In this document: in pieces, positions 58,136-64,000 of the stretch | How the letters are laid out: every line of letters begins with the position of its first letter | Position numbering within the stretch: the first letter of the stretch is position 1 | The notes under the pieces: model-generated | Database searches by the model: none | What the model was told of the DNA's origin: nothing | The model's input: only the letters and a program-made list of their open reading frames with translations | Made by a program: the position numbers and the translations under genes | Assembly (NCBI RefSeq): GCF_029360705.1 | Contig: NZ_JARKMX010000001.1 | Location: 124,001 to 188,000, forward strand | Length of the DNA stretch: 64,000 nt | Direction: 5' to 3' | Source of the DNA: Paraflavitalea pollutisoli | GTDB lineage: Bacteria; Bacteroidota; Bacteroidia; Chitinophagales; Chitinophagaceae

Positions 58136-59053
58136 TCATTCAGGTTTCCACTTTGAGTGCGGTTCATAATAAGTCCACAGGAGGGCGGCCAGTTTTCGAC
58201 ACAAAACCCAACCTTCGTTAGATGCTTTCCAGCTTTGGTCTTCCAGATTTTTAGTGAGGATCGTATATACATAAGGGCCGCTGGGCGCCATGACCAGGAT
58301 TGTTTCATTCCTGGACTGATTTACCTCTCCTGTTTTTGATGCGACGAATACATAGGGTGGTACCTGGGAAATCCCATTACCATCATGAAAATTTCTACCC
58401 AGTACGCGTAGCATGCGTTCACTGGCCTTTTTGCTGACTACTTCACCGCGAAAGATCATTTCCATCAGGCTGGTCATTTCGCGGGGCGTTGTTTGTCCCC
58501 ATCCAAAAAGTTTTCTGTTTTGCTCCCTTCCCACGGTCCGTGAATTGACGCGTGTGTTGGCCAATCCTAATGAATCCATCAATTGGTTAATGCTGTTACC
58601 GGTTCCGGCCAGGCTTTGCAGCCAAAGGCTGGCTGTATTGTCACTCATGGTCAACATCAGCATGATCACCTTACCCAAGGTAATCTTTTCCCCGTTTTTA
58701 AAAGAGCCAAGTATATCCTCGCCCTCGTACAATAAGGAGTCTTTGTACTCGAGCTCCTGGTTATAGGCTAGCTCACCCTTTTCAAGCTTATCCATAATCC
58801 CAATGAGGATAGGAACTTTTACAATACTAGCCGTTGGAAAAATGGAGTCGGCTTGATAAGCAGCAGTCTTTCCCGTGCGTAGGTTTTTTACATAGATGCC
58901 TACAGTACCCTTTACTTGCTGCTGTTGTACCAAATGGACTATTTTTTGCTGGAGTCGATTGTCGGTGCGTGTTTGTGCCGACAGGTTGCTTATTAGTATT
59001 CCGGAAAGCAGGCATAGGAGTAGACTCTTGCACTTTTGCATAGTAAATGGCAT
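58136..59053 (-). CDS. Class A beta-lactamase-fold serine hydrolase
   Basis: The 305-residue exported protein has a signal peptide (SLLLCLLSGILISNLSAQ) and three active-site elements of the fold: Ser76-x-x-Lys79 (TASIVK), SDN at 137-139 (MSDNTASLWLQ) and KTG at 240-242 (SKTGEVN). The Glu166 region that would deacylate penicillins is not recognisable (VNSRTVGREQNRKLFGW instead of a WEPELN-like segment), so it may be a hydrolase or poor lactamase rather than a resistance enzyme. The start is ATG 59053 or ATG 59041. Confidence 0.85.
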   Translation of the reverse strand: MPFTMQKCKSLLLCLLSGILISNLSAQTRTDNRLQQKIVHLVQQQQVKGTVGIYVKNLRTGKTAAYQADSIFPTASIVKVPILIGIMDKLEKGELAYNQELEYKDSLLYEGEDILGSFKNGEKITLGKVIMLMLTMSDNTASLWLQSLAGTGNSINQLMDSLGLANTRVNSRTVGREQNRKLFGWGQTTPREMTSLMEMIFRGEVVSKKASERMLRVLGRNFHDGNGISQVPPYVFVASKTGEVNQSRNETILVMAPSGPYVYTILTKNLEDQSWKASNEGWVLCRKLAALLWTYYEPHSKWKPE

Positions 59054-59209
59054 TTTTTGGGAAGTTGTAGCTAATATAAGTGGTTAGATGCAAATGTTGA
59101 GTAAGTCAATAAAGTAATGAATTGGCTTTCGAAAAATCGGTCATTACTCTCCGTAGTATAAACGAAGTGTTCCACTATCCCGCTACCATAGGCACTATAG
59201 CATCCAATA

Positions 59210-59223
59210 GGTAATATATTACC
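59210..59223. promoter_or_regulatory. 14-bp perfect palindrome
   Basis: GGTAATATATTACC lies between nadD and the beta-lactamase-fold gene, about 160 bp upstream of the latter. It may be an operator, but nothing else supports this. Confidence 0.3.
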
Positions 59224-59302
59224 GTTAGTAATAAACGAATTTATTTATGGTGGTGTTACAGCATGAAAAGCGCTGTACCAGGTATTGTAATAGATACCCG
59301 GG

Positions 59303-59878
59303 CTAAGACTTGTAATACCCGTTTCTTTCGATCTCTTCCGCTACTTTATCTGGTACCAGATACCGGATCGATTTACCAGCTTTGATGGTATTCCGGATAT
59401 GTGTTGCGGATATCTCCAACAAAGGAGCTTGTAGCACTGATACCCGGCTGCCTTCATAGTGATCTTCTACCTCATGGCCAGGCCGTTTATAAATGTACAG
59501 GGGATAGTTGTCTAAAATATGATGGTAGTTTTTCCATCGCGGGAGGTTTTCGAAACTATCACTCCCCATGATCACTGCAAATTCATGCTGCGGATATTTT
59601 TCGCGGAGATAGGTGAGGGTATCTACTGTATAAGAGGGGCGGGGCAAGCGGAACTCAATATCAGTGACTTTTAAATGTTGTGTATCTTCTATTGATAATT
59701 GAATCAGGTATAAGCGGTGAAATTCATTCAACAGACCTGCAGAAGGTTTCAATGGATTTTGTGGGGATACAACAAACCATACCTGTTCAAGATCGGTGTT
59801 TTGCACTACATGTTGTGCAATGATGAGGTGACCGTGATGAATAGGATTAAATGAACCGAAATACAATCCGACTTTCAT
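59303..59878 (-). CDS. nadD: Nicotinate-nucleotide adenylyltransferase
   Basis: NadD adenylates nicotinate mononucleotide in de novo and Preiss-Handler NAD synthesis. The 191 residues have the nucleotidyltransferase motif GLYFGSFNPIHHGHL (HxGH), SPQNPLKP, PSYTVDTLTYL, VIMGSDSFENLPRWKNY and ISATHIRNTI. It is the housekeeping counterpart of the NadM and NadR enzymes in the 28-36 kb operon and stands outside that cluster. Confidence 0.97.
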   Translation of the reverse strand: MKVGLYFGSFNPIHHGHLIIAQHVVQNTDLEQVWFVVSPQNPLKPSAGLLNEFHRLYLIQLSIEDTQHLKVTDIEFRLPRPSYTVDTLTYLREKYPQHEFAVIMGSDSFENLPRWKNYHHILDNYPLYIYKRPGHEVEDHYEGSRVSVLQAPLLEISATHIRNTIKAGKSIRYLVPDKVAEEIERNGYYKS

Positions 59879-59976
59879 AACTGGCAGATGAATAAGAGGC
59901 TGCTAAAAATTGGAAGCTGGAATAATAACATCGTACATAATCATTTCGGGCAAGTCATACCTGCCTGATAGGGCAA

Positions 59977-60207
59977 CTATGATGCGAGTTCCTCAATAAA
60001 GATATTATCGGCTTCGTTGAGGCGAAGACTCAGGTTGTAGCCCGCAACACTGATAGAGATCGGATCACCAAGCGGTGCGATCTGCTCTACTTTTACCATC
60101 TCCCCCGGCACACAGCCCATTTCCATTAGCTTTAAGAACAGGTCATTATCTTCAAAAGACATAATCTTTGCCCTGGCACCCGACCTTAACTCCGATAATC
60201 TTTTCAT
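59977..60207 (-). CDS. feoA: FeoA-domain protein
   Basis: The 76-residue SH3-like protein has LSELRSGARAKIMSFEDN, LKLMEMGCVPGEMVKVEQIA and ISISVAGYNLSLRLNEADNI, the FeoA pattern. FeoA helps the ferrous iron permease FeoB, but no feoB is adjacent, so it is an isolated copy. It is upstream of nadD on the same strand with a 98-bp gap. Confidence 0.9.
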   Translation of the reverse strand: MKRLSELRSGARAKIMSFEDNDLFLKLMEMGCVPGEMVKVEQIAPLGDPISISVAGYNLSLRLNEADNIFIEELAS

Positions 60208-60352
60208 TTTCCCTTATTTATAGTCAAACAACATATCTAATAACATCTGTGTAAGGAAATTGATCGTTACGCAATGCTTATAATCTGCTGGTTGATCCAA
60301 CAACAAATGTAGCTTTGTATACTTTAATAATGCTTACGATTTTCGAAAACTT

Positions 60353-60796
60353 ATGGCTAATACTGAACCTGTAGATTTTCATTTCCTTGAATCGGTTACC
60401 CTGAAGAACAGATTGACATTGAAGAGTTTCTTGCGTAAACTGTTTAAGAAAGAAGGTATTCCGATGGAATCGCTGCGCTATATCTTTTGTTCCGATGATT
60501 ATCTGCTTGACATCAATCGTCAGTACCTGCAGCATGATTATTATACGGATATCATCACCTTTAACCTCGCCGAACCTAAGCATGCAGTAGCAGGCGAGAT
60601 CTATATCAGTATTGACAGGGTTAAAGAGAATGCCCGGCAGTTTGAAACTACCCTTACAGATGAACTACACAGGGTGATATTTCACGGCGTACTTCACCTC
60701 TGTGGTTATAAAGACAAAACGAAGAAGGAAGAGGAGTTAATGCGGTCTAAGGAAAGTAGCTGTTTAACGGCATATAAAAAGTATCTGGCTAAATAG
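60353..60796 (+). CDS. ybeY: Endoribonuclease YbeY
   Basis: YbeY is a zinc-dependent RNase for 16S rRNA 3'-end maturation and ribosome quality control. The 147 residues end with the metal site HGVLHLCGYKDKTKKEEELM, where the third ligand is Asp rather than the His of E. coli (HxxxHxxxxxH), a common Bacteroidota form. Earlier motifs are DYYTDIITFNLAE and GEIYISIDRVKENA. A TAGCTTTG box lies at 60310-60317. Confidence 0.95.
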   Translation: MANTEPVDFHFLESVTLKNRLTLKSFLRKLFKKEGIPMESLRYIFCSDDYLLDINRQYLQHDYYTDIITFNLAEPKHAVAGEIYISIDRVKENARQFETTLTDELHRVIFHGVLHLCGYKDKTKKEEELMRSKESSCLTAYKKYLAK

Positions 60797-61072
60797 TGAT
60801 GGCTTGTCTTTATACACCATCTTCCTACAAAATCCCACATCTTTGGCCTGGACTTAATTGGCTATGCTATCGTCAAATATCAATCTAAAAAGATTAGCAT
60901 TGTTGCGGTCCCTCTTTGTGTTCGTTTAAGATCTTGAAGCCCTCACACTACAGAGGTGGGTGATTACAAGGCAATTTGATACCATCGTTTAATAGGAAAG
61001 GAACCAGTAATCTGTTTTCTCTACTGTCTGATTAGTACAATTTGGCCGGTTGCTGATGCCTTATTTGCAATC

Positions 61073-62555
61073 ATGAGATACCTGTCAATCTTCTTTTTTA
61101 TCGCTACGGGTTTAGCTGTCAATGCTCAGCAAAAGGTTGAAGAACAGCTCTATTCAACGGCCTTGAAGGCCCCGGTCAGGTTTACAGTATACGTACCAGC
61201 GGATAGAGATACCCTTCAAACCTTACCTGCACTGTATTCATTCGGCTATGGAATGGTAAGTGGAGATTACATAGCAGCCCAGCTCAATTATTTTCAAAGC
61301 GCCAACTATCCATTTCCGCCCACTATCGTCGTAAACATCCTGGCTAATATGGATCGTATAGGATTTGTATACGATGATGGACGGTTGACTCCTACCGGAA
61401 AAGAATGGTGGATTGCATTCGGGATGAGATTATTCCCTTTGTAGAAAGCAAGTACCATACTATCCCCTTTAGATCCTATCTGGGCCATTCCTATGCGGCC
61501 AGTTATGGCAATTATCTGTTTCAATATGAGCCTTCCCTGTTTAGTGGTTACCTTTTGATGGGAGCGGAAAGAATAGGCCCGCAATCTCCTGCGTTTGAAT
61601 TAACCCCAGCCATGAAAAACTGGGTTCAAAAGCGCCACACATTCTATTATCTGGGCGTAGGGAAGAGTGATATGGAACGAAGGCTGAACTATGGAAAGGA
61701 AATAGCGGATAAAGTAAAGGCCCCGGACTCCACGCATTTCGCCTTCCGGTTTGACACTATCGAGGGTGGCGACCACACCAACATTATTACCCTGTCACTT
61801 CAAAGGGCTATTAATCATTTGTATCAATTTTACACCCCTTACCAGGAGGTAGGGCCGACCGATCATGCAGGAAAGGTATTTGAAGTAGTCCTTGATGAAG
61901 TGGTTAGGATATATCACATGTCGCCACTTAAAACCCCAACCTATTACAATAGGTTTTTACCCCTAGCCATTGAGCATAACGATACCACAAGCTTAAAAGC
62001 TTACTGAACTATTACGACGATGGGCGTGGAAAGAGTTGGTATAATCTTCAATTTAGCATGCATTACAATAGGATTGGTCTCAAGGATTTAGCCATTAAAT
62101 ACCTCGAAAAAGCCATCCTGCAGAGTGAATCTAAAGAAATGGGAACCGATTTAGGTAAAGCCAACCTTATCGAATGCTATATCTACCTGGCTAACTTGCT
62201 TTCCAATGACCTTTTAAGGAGTTGGAAATATCTACAGAAGGCGAAGAACCTTTCTACCACTAACTTCCTGAATGGAATATAAACCCATCAATATATACTA
62301 TGAGTTGGGTAGATTCTCCGTGATGAATAAGTACTAGGTAGCGGAGGGATTAAAGGCTCTATTTCAATTCAAGGTAATGGGAGAAGATGTTAGCCCAGAC
62401 GCTCACGGGATTCTTACAAGCGCACCAATTACCTCATAGGGAAGGCTTATACTTTACTTAAAGACTTCGCCCAGGCATAGAAGTATCTACTACTGGCGTC
62501 GGCTGCTAAACCTGAAGACTAGGATAATAAGAAAGCTTTGGAACTACTCCCGTAA
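61073..62555 (+). pseudogene. Decayed secreted alpha/beta-hydrolase (esterase) with TPR region
   Basis: Three consecutive frames together encode one protein. The first (61073-about 61404) has a signal peptide and LYSTALKAPVRFTVYVPADR. The next (about 61405-62007) continues DEIIPFVESKYHTIPFRSYL with the nucleophile elbow GHSYAASYG and a late GGDH. The third (about 61995-62282) begins NYYDDGRGKSWYNLQF and carries TPR-like helices. Further TPR-like pieces to 62555 (KAYTLLKDFAQA, then KYLLLASAAKPED) are broken by more stops. At least two frameshifts and several stops show a dead gene, unless sequencing errors are involved. The intact family is Fes/IroE-like esterase with a C-terminal TPR domain, common in Bacteroidota. 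Confidence 0.85.
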
Positions 62556-62571
62556 CACTGTGAAATTGTAT

Positions 62572-62589
62572 TCGTTCCACGTGGAACGA
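62572..62589. promoter_or_regulatory. parS-like palindrome 1
   Basis: TCGTTCCACGTGGAACGA is a perfect 18-bp palindrome whose inner 14 bases match the ParB-binding consensus GTTnCACGTGnAAC. Together with the second copy at 63414-63427 it frames the origin-like region before mnmG. Confidence 0.7.
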
Positions 62590-63195
62590 TCCCATCGTCC
62601 CCACTATAAACCCGTGGTATTCAAAAAACAGACAATCCCTCTATATAACATTATCCCTGGTAAAAATCACAATCGGACAACTTTCAACTCTAGTAAAACC
62701 CTACCAATTCCAATATCTATAAGCAAGGTCCTCTCTGTGGTCGTTAAAAGGCCCACTAGCAATTCTCCCAACAATAAAGATCAAAGAAACCTATAGAAGG
62801 TCCTGCAATCGATCGTCCAAATCCCAGGAGTCCGTACATACCAGAGGTAATTAAGACAAACAACACCTCCAAGACACACAAAAGAACAGCCCAACACCAG
62901 GGTTATAGCACAGTGGTTCATCACATTCTTAAAACGAAGATTCACTCCACTCACATGAAAGACGTATATGTGTCCACCTTTCCAAATTAATACCATAGGG
63001 TAACAGGTACCTATAAAAAACTATCCGGTATATCTACATGACCCTACTACGGCTATCAGATAAGCCATTCAAACAGATATTAGAACATACATCACGCTAC
63101 GATTATTCACCTCCATATCATTCGACTGGTTATAAAACTGATGGCCCAGGCCCCAAAAATTTCACACAAGACCATCTTTTACTTGTCTACGAAAG

Positions 63196-63323
63196 AGAGG
63201 ATAAGCCGTACATAACCCGTAGATAAGCTGTAGATAAGCCGTAGATAAGCCGTCCTTATATAGATACGGCTTATCTACGGGTTATAACCATATCAACTAG
63301 AAAGTATCTACAGATTATCTAAC
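63196..63323. repeat. 11-bp-phased array of DnaA-box-like TTATCTACG/A motifs
   Basis: On the minus strand TTATCTACG-type 9-mers are read from plus-strand CGTACATAA (63207), CGTAGATAA (63218), TGTAGATAA (63229) and CGTAGATAA (63240), exactly 11 bp apart. A weaker unit precedes them at 63196. On the plus strand TTATCTACG (63271), TATCTACA (63305) and TTATCTAAC (63315) continue with spacings that are multiples of 11. The centre is a perfect 15-bp inverted repeat, 63239-63253 with 63266-63280. Confidence 0.85.
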
Positions 63324-63413
63324 ATCATCATTCCAGTCCAGCGCCAACCAAAAAGCTAACAGAGGCAGAATTCGTTTCAGCTAATACCTTACTCTTACAG
63401 CCACAATAAATCA

Positions 63414-63427
63414 GTTCCACGTGGAAC
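63414..63427. promoter_or_regulatory. parS-like palindrome 2
   Basis: GTTCCACGTGGAAC repeats the first site exactly over 14 bases, 840 bp downstream and 44 bp before mnmG. Confidence 0.7.
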
Positions 63428-63456
63428 AGTGAAATAGAGAAACCCAGCTATTAGTG

Positions 63457-63464
63457 TAATTTTG
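63457..63464 (+). promoter_or_regulatory. -7 box of mnmG
   Basis: TAATTTTG ends 6 nt before the mnmG ATG, so the transcript would be leaderless or nearly so. No -33 TTG at 20 bp is seen. Confidence 0.45.
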
Positions 63465-63470
63465 CACCCT

Positions 63471-64000
63471 ATGTTTCCAGAATACGATGTAATAGTAGCA
63501 GGTGCCGGACACGCGGGTTGCGAGGCAGCAGCAGCTGCAGCCAACCTTGGCTCAAAGGTCCTTTTGATAACCATGAACATGCAGACCATCGCACAGATGA
63601 GCTGCAATCCTGCCATGGGCGGAATCGCAAAAGGTCAAATAGTGAGAGAAATCGATGCTATAGGAGGATACTCCGGTATAGTGTCTGATAAAAGTATGAT
63701 CCAATTCCGCATGCTCAACAAGAGCAAAGGACCAGCGATGTGGAGTCCAAGAACCCAAAATGACCGCATGCTCTTCGCTGCTACCTGGCGGGAAATGCTC
63801 GAACTAACTCCCAACGTTGACTTCTACCAGGATATGGTCAAGTCTCTCCTGATAAAAGACAAAAGAGCTTGTGGTGTTATCACCGGGTTAGGACATGAAA
63901 TAAAAGCCAAGTCGGTAGTGATCACCAGCGGAACTTTTCTCAATGGGGTCATCCACATTGGAGAAAAACGTTTCGGCGGGGGTAGAGTAGCAGAGACAGC
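63471..64000 (+). CDS. mnmG: tRNA uridine 5-carboxymethylaminomethyl modification enzyme MnmG (5' part)
   Basis: MnmG, with MnmE, modifies U34 of several tRNAs using FAD and methylene-tetrahydrofolate. The first 176 codons are in the window and the frame is open to its end. Visible are the FAD-binding Rossmann motif DVIVAGAGHAGCEAAAAAAN, SCNPAMGGIAKGQIVREIDA and GTFLNGVIHIGEKRFGGGR, all highly conserved. The ATG at 63471 matches the family start. The gene is the last one in the window and is cut by its edge. Confidence 0.97.
   Translation, partial: MFPEYDVIVAGAGHAGCEAAAAAANLGSKVLLITMNMQTIAQMSCNPAMGGIAKGQIVREIDAIGGYSGIVSDKSMIQFRMLNKSKGPAMWSPRTQNDRMLFAATWREMLELTPNVDFYQDMVKSLLIKDKRACGVITGLGHEIKAKSVVITSGTFLNGVIHIGEKRFGGGRVAET

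Larger units (their letters stand above)
62590..63470. other. Origin-like non-coding region upstream of mnmG
   Basis: This is 880 bp without a gene, rather AT-rich, between the esterase pseudogene and mnmG. It holds the phased TTATCTACG box array and a 15-bp inverted repeat (63196-63323) and ends with a second parS-like site. I see no perfect TTATCCACA DnaA box. Adjacency to mnmG (gidA), a common neighbour of oriC, together with parS-like sites, makes a replication origin plausible but not proved. Confidence 0.5.

Noticed and set aside
63196-63323. CRISPR array
   Set aside because: The unit is 11 bp with no spacers and changes orientation; no cas genes are present.
62572-63427. GTTCCACGTGGAAC sites as ends of an insertion sequence
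   Set aside because: They are symmetric palindromes, not inverted terminal repeats, and no transposase lies between them.
1-64000. tRNA, rRNA or tmRNA genes
   Set aside because: The intergenic regions were scanned by eye for T-loop (GTTCGANTC) and rRNA-like signatures and none was found; a covariance search was not possible.

Overview
The window looks like a piece of chromosome from a Bacteroidota bacterium, most likely Chitinophagales/Chitinophagaceae. This is inferred from Bacteroidota-type -7 boxes (TAnnTTTG, three of them with TT(T)G exactly 20 bp upstream), a C-terminal type IX secretion tail, many SPII lipoproteins, a TonB-dependent receptor, a Reg_prop/Y_Y_Y sensor kinase, and family variants usual in that phylum (YbeY ending in Asp, NagA without the HxH pair). 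Most genes are housekeeping or conserved. There are no insertion sequences, CRISPR arrays, rRNA or tRNA genes that I can recognise.

Layout. 1-890 is non-coding with duplicated and diverged repeat units, followed by recA. 2058-3690 is non-coding and holds a decayed tandem array of about 128-bp units. 3.7-10.6 kb carries a T9SS cargo protein, mgsA, uvrB and polA. 10.7-27 kb is mixed: an MscS channel, a half-length asparaginase, two lipoproteins, a DbpA-like helicase, an ABC exporter, a LytS-type kinase overlapping a CDGSH protein, DinB and AlkZ-like proteins. 27-36.7 kb is the most coherent block. It contains an NrtR-type Nudix regulator, then a promoter framed by two matching 21-bp palindromes, then nadM-Nudix, NAMPT (nadV), a macrodomain remnant, NADAR, a PARG-like protein, an ADP-ribosylglycohydrolase, a TonB receptor, nadR and kptA, closed by a strong terminator. 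37-51.8 kb has peptidases, recX, a cytosolic HtrA-like protease with its partner, suhB, thiL, nagA, an omega-amidase-like enzyme and a GH63-like glucosidase. 52-60.8 kb has a two-component system, chrA, a beta-lactamase-fold hydrolase, nadD, feoA and ybeY. 61.1-62.6 kb is a decayed esterase-TPR pseudogene. 62.6-63.5 kb is an origin-like region (two parS-like palindromes and an 11-bp-phased array of TTATCTACG boxes) directly before mnmG, which runs off the window.

How the genes fit together. The 28.2-36.6 kb operon joins NAD+ salvage (nicotinamide to NMN by NAMPT; NMN to NAD by NadM and NadR; nicotinamide riboside to NMN by the NadR kinase) with enzymes that remove or recycle ADP-ribose from macromolecules (NADAR, PARG-like, ARH/DraG, KptA, Nudix). 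This suggests a module that both erases ADP-ribosylation and rebuilds NAD. A 33-codon remnant that resembles a TARG1/DarG-type macrodomain C-terminus sits in frame after the NAMPT stop codon and still overlaps the NADAR start, so the module seems to have lost a third nucleic-acid de-ADP-ribosylase. The repair genes recA, uvrB, polA, recX and an AlkZ-like protein are spread through the same window.
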